From CAJWPI01 sp964571215 (GTDB lineage Bacteria > Pseudomonadota > Gammaproteobacteria > Magnimaribacterales > Magnimaribacteraceae): a DNA stretch of 18,838 nt. Below, one piece after another: positions 7,407-15,384 of the stretch. How positions within the stretch are numbered: position 1 is the stretch's first letter; each line of letters begins with the position of its first letter. Under the pieces are notes generated by a model, which was not told where the DNA came from, made no database searches, and saw only the letters and a program-made list of their open reading frames with translations. The stretch lies in assembly GCA_964571215.1 (NCBI GenBank), contig CAZMZZ010000029.1, forward strand, positions 1 through 18,838, in the 5' to 3' direction. The position numbers and the translations under genes were made by a program.

Positions 7407-8072
7407 TTACTCCCGAGTCAAGAAAGCGTCTAATCTTTCTGCTTCTTCTAAAGAATTAATATTAAATAAATCTCCTGAATAAAGTTCTCCAGTTACGAGG
7501 TTCTCTTCGCATGCAGGCAATAAAACTGATTCCCACAATTGATAATTTTTGTCCTTTATTTTCGTAAACAACTTAGGGTCAAGAACAGCAATTCCAGAGA
7601 AAGTGTATTTTTGTCCTTTTCCTTTAATGTTTAATCTGCCTTGATTTAAAAAAACATCTCCTTCATTTTTTCTTAAATTAGAAACCAATACCATATGAGC
7701 AAGAGAATTAGGAACAAGTTCAAGACTTTGGAAATTATAATCAGTCCACAAATCTCCACTTAACAAGATAAAAGGATCACCCCCCATTAAATCCAAGGCA
7801 TTACCTACACCCCCTCCGGTGCCTAATAATTCCCTTTCAAATGAATAAGAAATCTCTACATCAAATTTTGACCCATCCCCTATTTCATTAACAAGCTTGT
7901 CAGCTAAATGATGAACATTAATCACAATTTGTGAAAAACCTGCGTCTCTTAGTTTCTCAATATTCCATTGTATTAGAGGTTTACCCAAGATTTTATAAAG
8001 CGGTTTAGGAAATTCTTCTGTAAAAGGAAGCAATCTCTTTCCTTTTCCTGCTGCAAGTAGAAAGGCTTTCAT
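7407..8072 (-). CDS. murU: N-acetylmuramate alpha-1-phosphate uridylyltransferase MurU
   Basis: A 221-residue sugar nucleotidyltransferase. The N-terminal signature is complete (AGKGKRLLPFTEEFPKPL, about residues 8-25), followed by the sugar-binding GTGGG motif (about 83-89 region) and SGDLWTDY with the metal-binding Asp. It should convert MurNAc-alpha-1-phosphate plus UTP to UDP-MurNAc, the second step of the AmgK/MurU cell-wall recycling bypass. The assignment to MurU rather than a general sugar-1-phosphate transferase rests on the short length, the GDxWTDY block and the ATGA overlap with amgK. One oddity: the C-terminal segment that usually reads like W-x-D-V-G-T is replaced by LFNINSLEEAERL. 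It is the second gene of the minus-strand run. Confidence 0.88.
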   Translation of the reverse strand: MKAFLLAAGKGKRLLPFTEEFPKPLYKILGKPLIQWNIEKLRDAGFSQIVINVHHLADKLVNEIGDGSKFDVEISYSFERELLGTGGGVGNALDLMGGDPFILLSGDLWTDYNFQSLELVPNSLAHMVLVSNLRKNEGDVFLNQGRLNIKGKGQKYTFSGIAVLDPKLFTKIKDKNYQLWESVLLPACEENLVTGELYSGDLFNINSLEEAERLDAFLTRE

Positions 8073-9085
8073 ATATTTTCTTTTAATACTTTGGTTAAAC
8101 CTGGAGAAACTATATCTTTTAGAAAGATATTAAAGTTTTTTAGTTCTTCGTAATGGGAAGATGTTTCTAATAAAAAATCTAATGTTTTTATTAAGTCAGG
8201 CAATCTATAAGACTTTTTATCCCTCAAATGGAGTCTAGCAAGCGTTCCCATAATTCTCAGTTGCCTTTGTAAGCCAGTAAAATCAAAATATTTTAAATAA
8301 TTATCTTCCTTCATTTTTGTTAAAAGACCTTTTCCATGGGCTTTTGAAGTGTAAATCTTTAAAAAACTTATAATTTCTTTCCGAGTAGACTTAAAATTTA
8401 AGTCCTTTAATAAAGACACTGGATCTAAAAAGATGGGTCCTAAGATGGCGTCCTGATAATCTAAAATTCCTACCTCCCCATTAGACAATAAAATTAAATT
8501 TCTACTTTCAAAATCAAAATGACAAAGAACCTGGGGTTGATTAAAAAAGATTATTTCAATAAGGTCATAAACCTTCCTCAATAGAGATTTAATTTCACTG
8601 TTAACATTAAATCCCAATAAACGCTTTAAGAACCACTCCTCAAAAAGTTTCATCTGTAAAGTGCACTCTTTTTTAGTAATTCTTTGAATATTACTAGTAT
8701 CTATACAAGAATGAATTTTAATCAATTCTTTTATAGCTATTTTATAGAGTTCATTTTTATTAGAGTTATTTAACTTAAATTGATAAAGATCATCTCCAAA
8801 ATCCTCTAACAGCATAAACCCTTGCTGGACATCAGCATGAAGTATCTCTGGTACATTAATATTTCTCTCTTTAAAATATTTAGAAAAAAATATGAATTCT
8901 TTATTAGATTCCATTTCTGGAGGAGAATAGACTCCTATTATGGAATCTTCTTTTCTATTAAGTCTGAAGTATCTTCTAAAGCTAGCCTCCTCTCTTAAGG
9001 GCTCTATACTTTGTGCAATTGGTTGTTTTGATTCCTCTAAACTCCCATTACACCAATCAAAAAGCTTCTTTTTTATTTCAGACAT
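8069..9085 (-). CDS. amgK: N-acetylmuramate/N-acetylglucosamine anomeric kinase AmgK (APH family)
   Basis: A 338-residue aminoglycoside-phosphotransferase-like kinase. The kinase core reads CHFDFESRN (188-196), with catalytic D191 and N196, and LDYQDA (208-213) with metal-binding D209; EEASFRRYFRL near residue 32-42 is characteristic of the AmgK group. It should phosphorylate the anomeric OH of MurNAc or GlcNAc with ATP so that MurU can make UDP-MurNAc, by-passing de novo synthesis. Its pairing with murU and its divergent position beside lptD match Pseudomonas and support the assignment. It is the first gene of the minus-strand run, with the start at ATG 9085; the Shine-Dalgarno region is weak. 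A longer form is not supported. Confidence 0.9.
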   Translation of the reverse strand: MSEIKKKLFDWCNGSLEESKQPIAQSIEPLREEASFRRYFRLNRKEDSIIGVYSPPEMESNKEFIFFSKYFKERNINVPEILHADVQQGFMLLEDFGDDLYQFKLNNSNKNELYKIAIKELIKIHSCIDTSNIQRITKKECTLQMKLFEEWFLKRLLGFNVNSEIKSLLRKVYDLIEIIFFNQPQVLCHFDFESRNLILLSNGEVGILDYQDAILGPIFLDPVSLLKDLNFKSTRKEIISFLKIYTSKAHGKGLLTKMKEDNYLKYFDFTGLQRQLRIMGTLARLHLRDKKSYRLPDLIKTLDFLLETSSHYEELKNFNIFLKDIVSPGLTKVLKENI

Positions 9086-9203
9086 TCAGTATTTAACTCA
9101 AACCTAACTATTTGCCATATTTAATCTACTAAAACGTTGACTTATTATCTAGAAAAGTTTGCACTCTTGAACCAAGTAGATAAATATTAATCTAACAAAA
9201 GGA
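9086..9203. promoter_or_regulatory. Divergent intergenic region between amgK and lptD, expected to hold both promoters
   Basis: These 118 bases separate two outward-facing operons, so both must start here or pass from outside. Toward lptD, TTGCAC (9159-9164) followed after 16 bases by TAAATA (9181-9186) is the best pair I find, and TTGACT (9137-9142) is a stronger -35-like hexamer without a matching -10. Toward amgK no convincing pair is seen. I cannot pick out a regulator site (for example sigma-E-like) with confidence. Confidence 0.3.
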
Positions 9204-11432
9204 ATGTCAATTATTATAAAAAATCTTAAAAAGTTATTTTTTAGTATATTTTTATTAGGAATATCAACGTCATGTCTTGCCATCCCGGGATTAGACGACC
9301 GAATGGTCATACAAACAATAGATGCAAAAAATATTTCAAATGACAAAGAGGGTAATTTGATACTCGAAGGTGGAGTGCTGATAGTTACTAATCTGGTGCA
9401 ATTTAAGACTGATAGAGCCTTATATAATCAAGACAAAGGAACGATAGAGCTTTTTGATAATACTGAGGTTATATCTTCAAATCTACTTATTGATACTTCC
9501 TATATATTAGCTAACCTCAAAGAAAGTTCTTTTAAAATGAGAAAAGGTGAATTGAACTTTAAAGACCAGTCTTATGGAAATGCTGAAGAGCTCTACATAA
9601 AAACATCTGGAGACGTTGTGTTATTGAACACTAGCTTAAATAATTGTTCCGAAGAAGATCCTGCTTGGCAAATAGAAACAAAACAAATTGAACTTTTACA
9701 AGAAAAAAATAATGCAATAATCAGGGGTATAAGGTTTAGGATAGGAAAATTACCAGTTTTTTATTTTCCTTATATTCGAACAGCATATGGAAATGAAAGA
9801 CAAACTGGTTTCCTTTCCCCTAGCCTTAAACAAGGGGGTGATGGTTTAGATATCTCATTACCTTACTATATAAACTTAGCCCCAAACTATGACTTAGAAA
9901 TATCTCCAAGATTCATTGCTGACAGGGGGTTTGGTGGTTCTTCAGAGTTTAGATACTTAACTGAGAGTTCCCTGGGAGAAGTAAAGCTGGCTTTTATTTC
10001 AGGAGATAAAGAATATAAAAAAGATGTAAAAGAAAAGACTAATAGATGGAAAGCTTCATGGATGCATAACGGTAACGCCGAAGATAAATTGCTCACTAAA
10101 TTAGATATCAAATCAACAAGTGATGAATACTTTTTCAGGGATATAGGAGGAGGTCAATTTGGAGAAAGTAAAACAAGCTATCTTCCCAGGAAAGCCAGTA
10201 TAGGATGGAAGTCTGACCCTTTCCTCTTGCAGCTAACATTGAATAATTACCAAATCTTAAACCCCTTTATAGAAGATGAGTATAGATCAATGCCCAAAGT
10301 GCTTTTTTCTTATAATTTTAGAAAGAAAAATTTCGTAGCTTCAGTAAAGTCTAGTTACTCAAAATTCAAAAAAGATCAACAAGATTTTATAAAAGAGCAA
10401 TTTAGCGAAGTAGAAAGAACCCATTTTGGCCCTGAGTTAAGTTACTTAATTAAATATCCTAGTTCTGAGCTCAAACTCTCACTTGGTTCAGATATACTTC
10501 ATTATAAAAATAACATAAAAAGTGAAAATAGTTATTCTCCCTGGATAGAGACTACATATAAAGTCTTCTTAGAAAAAGAAGCAAATAATAGGTTCTCATA
10601 CCTTACACCGATCCTCAAATACATATATGTAAAAGAAAAAGGTGATTTAAACTTTCCTTTAATTGAATCTAGAATTCAGACTGCTAGTTTTAATAATTTA
10701 TACAGAAGAAGTAGCTATAGTGGCATTGAAAGAAATCCTGACATTAATAAACTAATTGCTGGTATTGAATTCTCTTCTTTGGGGTCTAGTTCAAATTTTT
10801 CTAACTTCACCTTTTACTTGGGCAAAGCCTTTTATTTAAAAAAAATTGAAAGTCTTTTTGATTCAGAAAAAGTAAGTAGCTCTCCATTAATAGGAGAATT
10901 TAGGTATTACATGGGTAAAAATTCTTGGTCCAATGGACTAATAGAATGGGACCACTCAGCAAAAAAAGTAAATTCAAGTTCATTTGGATATGTTTTTGAA
11001 AATGATAAAAATACACGATTAGAATTAAGATCTATATATAGAAGAAAAGATGTAAATCCATCCTTCCTGCCTTGGTCAGATATTGATAAACCAACAAAAC
11101 AATTTGAATTGGTAAGTCAAATTCCACTGAACAGCTCTTGGTCAATTTACGGAAGATGGCTAAATGATAGAGAAACTTCTAAATCGTTAGATATTCTCTT
11201 TGGTTTCCAGTATTCAAATTGTTGCTTAAAGGTAGGTGTTATGAAAAGAAAATGGCTAGATGAAGATTATTTTTCTTGGCAAAATAAGTATAAATCAGCT
11301 TTCTCAGCTTTATCTGAAGGATATGATCCAGTTAGACTAAGGGATAATGTTTATTTTTTTATTGAGTTAAAAGGACTTGGAAGGCTTGGCAAAAAAGTTT
11401 CAAGAATTATTTCTTCTACTGCATTAGAGTAA
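9204..11432 (+). CDS. lptD: LPS-assembly protein LptD
   Basis: A 742-residue outer-membrane protein that forms the pore inserting LPS into the outer leaflet together with lipoprotein LptE. Residues 1-26 are a signal peptide (KNLKK, then a hydrophobic core, ending near SCLA). About residues 36-170 form the LptA-like periplasmic domain (DAKNISNDKEGNLILEG...), and from about 175 (RFRIGKLPVFYFPYIRTAYG, then GFLSPSL) the sequence is the beta-barrel with alternating polar/hydrophobic strands and frequent aromatic residues. Cysteines are C24, C148 and the adjacent pair C673-C674; E. coli uses four cysteines in the same pattern for two interdomain disulfides. The ATG is supported by the signal peptide, but AAAAGGA touches the ATG with no spacing. 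It heads the surA-pdxA-rsmA-apaH string, as in other gammaproteobacteria. Confidence 0.94.
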   Translation: MSIIIKNLKKLFFSIFLLGISTSCLAIPGLDDRMVIQTIDAKNISNDKEGNLILEGGVLIVTNLVQFKTDRALYNQDKGTIELFDNTEVISSNLLIDTSYILANLKESSFKMRKGELNFKDQSYGNAEELYIKTSGDVVLLNTSLNNCSEEDPAWQIETKQIELLQEKNNAIIRGIRFRIGKLPVFYFPYIRTAYGNERQTGFLSPSLKQGGDGLDISLPYYINLAPNYDLEISPRFIADRGFGGSSEFRYLTESSLGEVKLAFISGDKEYKKDVKEKTNRWKASWMHNGNAEDKLLTKLDIKSTSDEYFFRDIGGGQFGESKTSYLPRKASIGWKSDPFLLQLTLNNYQILNPFIEDEYRSMPKVLFSYNFRKKNFVASVKSSYSKFKKDQQDFIKEQFSEVERTHFGPELSYLIKYPSSELKLSLGSDILHYKNNIKSENSYSPWIETTYKVFLEKEANNRFSYLTPILKYIYVKEKGDLNFPLIESRIQTASFNNLYRRSSYSGIERNPDINKLIAGIEFSSLGSSSNFSNFTFYLGKAFYLKKIESLFDSEKVSSSPLIGEFRYYMGKNSWSNGLIEWDHSAKKVNSSSFGYVFENDKNTRLELRSIYRRKDVNPSFLPWSDIDKPTKQFELVSQIPLNSSWSIYGRWLNDRETSKSLDILFGFQYSNCCLKVGVMKRKWLDEDYFSWQNKYKSAFSALSEGYDPVRLRDNVYFFIELKGLGRLGKKVSRIISSTALE

Positions 11433-11472
11433 TTGCATCTTTATGCGACAACTAAGACAATAACCACTAAAA

Positions 11473-12786
11473 ATGAAAATATACAAAATTAATCTCATTA
11501 AGAAGTTTCTCTTTTCTTTGTTTGTCTTCTTTTCTATTTTTTCTCCAATTGAGTTGGGAGCAAAAATTGAGCTTATTGATAGAGTCATAGCAGTAGTAGA
11601 CTCTGGGGTGATTATGGAGACAGAATTAAATCAGAGATTGAAACAGGTTATAGGGAAAATAAGAGAGAGTGGCACAGAATTACCTCCTAAGAAGATACTA
11701 GAAGAACAAGTTTTGGAAAGATTAATTATAGAAGAGATACAACTTCAAATTGGAGAAAAAGCTGGAGTTAAAATTAGTGATGCAGAACTAAACAATACTC
11801 TGTCTATTATGGCTTCAGATAATTCCTTATCTCTAGAAGAGTTTAAAAAGAGCTTAGAGATGGAGCAAGTCTCATACAAAGAACTTAGAGATAATCTAAG
11901 AAAAGAAATGATTATGCAAAGAGTGCAAAGAGGAAAAGTGGGCCCAAAGATTGATGTATCAGAACAAGAAATAAAGAACTTCTTAAATTCAGAGGAAGGA
12001 AAAAATAGGCTTGCAGAAGAATATAATGTTCAACAAATATTAATTCCTATAAAATCAGGCTCCTCTAAAGAGATAATTGAAGAGGCTCAAAATAAGGCCG
12101 AATTAGTTATCGAAAGATTTAATCAAGGAGAAGCTTTTCCCAAATTAGCTGCAACCTATTCCTCGGGGCAGAATGCACTAGAAGGGGGTGGTCTTGGTTG
12201 GAAAAAAGCTTCAGAACTTCCTTCTTTATTCGCAGAAGAAATCAAAAAATTAAAAGTTGGAGAGATCTCTAATGTAATTATGAGTGGAGCCGGATGCCAC
12301 ATACTGCTCTTAGCTGAAAAAAGAGGAAACACTGTAAAATTTGAAGATCAAACAAATGCAAGACATATTTTAGTTCAGTCTACAGAAATAAGGACAGAGT
12401 CACAGACAGAAGCATTGATAAAAGATCTGCACCAAAGACTGCTTAAGGGAGAGAGCTTTAAAGAATTAGCTAGGCAATATTCTGAAGATCCTGGTTCTAA
12501 GATGCAGGGTGGTGAATTAGGTTGGAACGATCCTTCAACTTACGACCCCGCTTTTAAAAAGGTCATGAATGAAACGGGGGTAAATGAGGTATCTATGCCC
12601 TTCCAATCAAGTTATGGGTGGCATATCCTTGAAGTGATGGGCAGAAGAAATGAAGATGTAAGTCAAGAAGTAAGAAAAAATAGAGCATACCAAATAATCT
12701 TTACTAGAAAATTTGAACAAGAACTTCAAAGAACTCTCGTCGAAATGAGAGCAGAGGCCTATGTAGATATAAAGTTAAATTCATGA
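11473..12786 (+). CDS. surA: Periplasmic chaperone and peptidyl-prolyl isomerase SurA
   Basis: A 437-residue periplasmic chaperone for outer-membrane barrels, including LptD. Residues 1-30 are a signal peptide (basic KIYKINLIKK, hydrophobic core, cleavage near LGA). The mature protein opens with the SurA N-domain block IDRVIAVVDSGVI (35-47). Two parvulin domains follow: the first at about 184-282 (GGGLGWKKASELP, GCHILLL), the second at about 294-392 (ARHILVQS, ARQYSEDPGSKMQGGELGW, YGWHILEV). The C-terminal helix completes the chaperone module. Length and order match the family. It starts 40 bases after lptD with no clear Shine-Dalgarno sequence and ends in an ATGA overlap with pdxA. Confidence 0.95.
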   Translation: MKIYKINLIKKFLFSLFVFFSIFSPIELGAKIELIDRVIAVVDSGVIMETELNQRLKQVIGKIRESGTELPPKKILEEQVLERLIIEEIQLQIGEKAGVKISDAELNNTLSIMASDNSLSLEEFKKSLEMEQVSYKELRDNLRKEMIMQRVQRGKVGPKIDVSEQEIKNFLNSEEGKNRLAEEYNVQQILIPIKSGSSKEIIEEAQNKAELVIERFNQGEAFPKLAATYSSGQNALEGGGLGWKKASELPSLFAEEIKKLKVGEISNVIMSGAGCHILLLAEKRGNTVKFEDQTNARHILVQSTEIRTESQTEALIKDLHQRLLKGESFKELARQYSEDPGSKMQGGELGWNDPSTYDPAFKKVMNETGVNEVSMPFQSSYGWHILEVMGRRNEDVSQEVRKNRAYQIIFTRKFEQELQRTLVEMRAEAYVDIKLNS

Positions 12787-13763
12787 CAAAGCTGGTTATC
12801 TCGTCAGGAGATCCCGCCGGAGTAGGCCCTGATATTTGCATAAAAGCTTTTGGTTTAAATAAGAAATTTTCTTACACGCCCATAATACTTGGGGACCCCA
12901 ACTTATTTGAAGAAAGGGCTAAAAAGCATGGATTCCCAATAAAGATAAAGGAATACCAGGGACAAGAGGAAAATTTATTATCTAAAGAGTTTTTTTGGAT
13001 GTCACCTTTCTATTTGAAACGCTCTGTAAAAGCAGGTAATCCAGACCCAATATCGGCTCCTTACATATTGGACATGCTTGAATTTTCTATACTAAGAATG
13101 ATGGATAGAGAATTTAATGCTCTTATTACTGCTCCAATAAATAAGGAGCTTATTAATTCATCTGGAATTCCATTTAAAGGACATACAGAAGTCCTAGCAG
13201 AATTATCTAATACTTCTAAAGTATTGATGATGCTTGCATCAAAAGATTTAAAAGTAGCACTAGCCTCAAGACATATACCAATTAAAGAAGTAGCGGATTT
13301 CATTACTTACGACCACCTGAAAGAAAGTATCCAGATTCTTAATTTATCTTTAAAAGAAAAATGGCTAATAAAAAACCCTCACATCAAGGTTTTAGGGCTG
13401 AACCCTCATGCTGGTGAGGGCGGTTTTATAGGGAAAGAAGACAAGGAGATTATTCTACCAGTAATCCAAGATCTCAATAAAAAGGGATTAAAGATAACTG
13501 GTCCTGTGTCAGCTGATACAGCATTTCTAACTCAAAATCTTGAAGGAGTAGATGCTGTATTGGCAATGTATCATGATCAAGGTCTACCGGTGTTGAAGAC
13601 TCAAGGCTTTGGTTTTGCCGTAAATATAACTCTTGGATTGCCCTTTATAAGAACCTCAGTAGATCATGGAACAGCATACGAAATAGCAGGAAAGTCTGAA
13701 GTAGATGAAAGCAGCCTTTTAGCAGCGACTGAAATGGCAAATCAAATATCAAAGTATTATTAA
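12783..13763 (+). CDS. pdxA: 4-hydroxythreonine-4-phosphate dehydrogenase PdxA
   Basis: A 326-residue cytoplasmic enzyme of pyridoxal 5'-phosphate synthesis that oxidises 4-phosphohydroxy-L-threonine with NAD. The N-terminal SGDPAGVGPD (8-17) and the substrate segments TAPINKE (116-122) and GHTEVLAE (133-140) are typical. The three zinc ligands are visible at the expected spacing: H164 in SRHIP, H209 in NPHAGEGG and H264 in YHDQG, matching H166, H211 and H266 of E. coli. SADTAF (243-248) is also conserved. Translation is probably coupled to surA through the ATGA overlap. The deoxyxylulose-dependent B6 route that this enzyme belongs to is the usual one in gammaproteobacteria. Confidence 0.97.
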   Translation: MTKLVISSGDPAGVGPDICIKAFGLNKKFSYTPIILGDPNLFEERAKKHGFPIKIKEYQGQEENLLSKEFFWMSPFYLKRSVKAGNPDPISAPYILDMLEFSILRMMDREFNALITAPINKELINSSGIPFKGHTEVLAELSNTSKVLMMLASKDLKVALASRHIPIKEVADFITYDHLKESIQILNLSLKEKWLIKNPHIKVLGLNPHAGEGGFIGKEDKEIILPVIQDLNKKGLKITGPVSADTAFLTQNLEGVDAVLAMYHDQGLPVLKTQGFGFAVNITLGLPFIRTSVDHGTAYEIAGKSEVDESSLLAATEMANQISKYY

Positions 13764-13764
13764 T

Positions 13765-14547
13765 GTGACTAAAGCCAAAAAAGAGTTGGGACAAAACTTC
13801 CTTGTAGACTCTTTAGTCATAGAAAAGGTATTAGACTATATTGACCCAAAAGACTACCAGCTTTTTTTAGAAATAGGTCCTGGAAAAGGGGCAATAACTG
13901 AAAGCTTATCACAGCTATCTCTTTCTCTAGATGCAGTTGAAATTGATAAAGACTTAATTCCAGGTCTAATAAAAATAAGTAAATTACATAACAATCTATC
14001 CGTTCATCAATTGGATATACTTAAATTTAATTTCAATGGTTTTCCAAAAAAGAATAAGTACAGAGTAGTTGGAAATCTACCCTACAATTTATCGTCTCAA
14101 ATAATTCTATGGTCTTTAAAACACATAAATCTTATACAAGATTTCCACTATATGTTTCAAAGAGAATTTGGAGAAAGATTACTTGCAAAACCTGGTAATA
14201 AATCTTATGGAAGAATAAGTATTTTATGCCAGTATATGCTGAAAGGTATTTCTTTACTAAAAATATTCCCTGAAAGCTTTAGCCCTAAGCCAAGTGTTGA
14301 AAGCCTTCTAATTAGATTCATTCCAATAAAGGGCAGAAATATAAACTCTGAAGAATGCCTAAAGCTTCAAGAGCTTACAGCTCTACTTTTTTCTAAAAGA
14401 AGAAAAAAAATATCTTCATCATGCAAAACTATACTAACAATCAATCAACTTATAGATATGAATATCAATCCTGATGATAGACCAGAATCTTTGGGTGTAA
14501 GTGATTTTTTAAAAATGGTAGATTATTTAATCAAAAAAAATGTCTAA
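13765..14547 (+). CDS. rsmA: 16S rRNA dimethyladenosine methyltransferase RsmA (KsgA)
   Basis: A 260-residue SAM-dependent enzyme that dimethylates two adjacent adenines near the 3' end of 16S rRNA during small-subunit maturation. Motif I is EIGPGKGAIT (36-45), the acidic ribose-binding residue is E59, D84 lies in motif III, and the catalytic motif IV is NLPYN (104-108). The N-terminal KKELGQNFLVD and the FQREFGERL and KSYGRISI blocks are characteristic. The start is GTG at 13765, one base after the pdxA stop; the overlapping ATG at 13763 is immediately followed by TGA and cannot start the gene. The end overlaps apaH by 8 bases. Confidence 0.96.
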   Translation: MTKAKKELGQNFLVDSLVIEKVLDYIDPKDYQLFLEIGPGKGAITESLSQLSLSLDAVEIDKDLIPGLIKISKLHNNLSVHQLDILKFNFNGFPKKNKYRVVGNLPYNLSSQIILWSLKHINLIQDFHYMFQREFGERLLAKPGNKSYGRISILCQYMLKGISLLKIFPESFSPKPSVESLLIRFIPIKGRNINSEECLKLQELTALLFSKRRKKISSSCKTILTINQLIDMNINPDDRPESLGVSDFLKMVDYLIKKNV

Positions 14548-15379
14548 TTATGCTATTGGTGATATACAGGGCTGCTTCAAAGAACTCTTAGGGTTGTTAG
14601 GTTTAATTAATTTTGATCCAAAGCAAGATAAACTTTGGTTGGTTGGAGACCTTGTAAATAGGGGTCCGAATTCTCTGGAGGTTCTTGAATTTATTTACTC
14701 TATTAAAGGTTCATGTAACGTTGTTCTGGGTAACCATGATCTTCATTTACTTTCTATCACAGAGGGCATAAGAACCTCCAGTAAGGAGGATACCTTAGAA
14801 GCAGTCCTAAAATCTCCAAAATTGTCATCTTATGTTGATTGGTTGAGAAGTTTAAGCCTTTGTTATCAAGAAAATATAAATACAAATAACGGGGTAAAGA
14901 AATTCATAATGACTCATGCAGGAGTTCCCCCTCACTGGACAGAAGAAGAATTAGAAAAAAACTCTATAGAAATTAACAATGTGATGAATAATGATAAGAA
15001 ATATAAAGAATATCTAATAAATCTATACGGAGACTCTCCAAATAAACCTTACCCCAATATGCCTAAGGAACAAGAGTTAAGGCTTAATACGAATTATTTT
15101 ACTAGAATGAGATTCTGTAAATTGGATGGGGAACTAGATTTTGTCATGGGAAAAATAAAAGGAATAAAAGAAAAAAACAAAGGAATTCTTAAACCGTGGT
15201 TCCTCCACCCTCTTAAAATCTCTAATATTCACATTATTTTTGGTCATTGGGCTGCTTTAGGAGGAATAACAGGAATAGCTAACATTATAGCCATGGATAC
15301 AGGTTGTGTTTGGGGACATAAACTATCTGCGTTTAGATTAGAAGATAAGAGATTGTTTAGTTATGATCGCTTAAATTAA
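14540..15379 (+). CDS. apaH: Symmetrical bis(5'-nucleosyl)-tetraphosphatase ApaH
   Basis: A 279-residue metallophosphatase that splits Ap4A into two ADP and also acts on Np4-capped RNA in E. coli. The calcineurin-type blocks are present: GDIQG (7-11), GDLVNRGP (36-43), GNHDLH (64-69), THAGVPP, and FGHWAALGG near the C-terminus, followed by DTGCVWG. In the first block a Gln replaces the His of E. coli GDVHG; I recall the same change in Pseudomonas ApaH, so it probably does not mean loss of function. The gene starts inside the end of rsmA (8-base overlap) with no Shine-Dalgarno sequence, so coupling is likely. In most relatives apaG lies between rsmA and apaH; it is missing here. Confidence 0.95.
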   Translation: MSNYAIGDIQGCFKELLGLLGLINFDPKQDKLWLVGDLVNRGPNSLEVLEFIYSIKGSCNVVLGNHDLHLLSITEGIRTSSKEDTLEAVLKSPKLSSYVDWLRSLSLCYQENINTNNGVKKFIMTHAGVPPHWTEEELEKNSIEINNVMNNDKKYKEYLINLYGDSPNKPYPNMPKEQELRLNTNYFTRMRFCKLDGELDFVMGKIKGIKEKNKGILKPWFLHPLKISNIHIIFGHWAALGGITGIANIIAMDTGCVWGHKLSAFRLEDKRLFSYDRLN

Positions 15380-15384
15380 AAGTT

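Noticed and set aside
11433..11472. GCAT/ATGC stem between lptD and surA as a terminator
   Set aside because: Four base pairs, no T run, and lptD-surA co-expression is expected.
14540..14578. Gln in GDIQG of ApaH as evidence of an inactive enzyme
   Set aside because: Other metal-binding blocks are intact and the same substitution is, to my recollection, normal in Pseudomonas ApaH.
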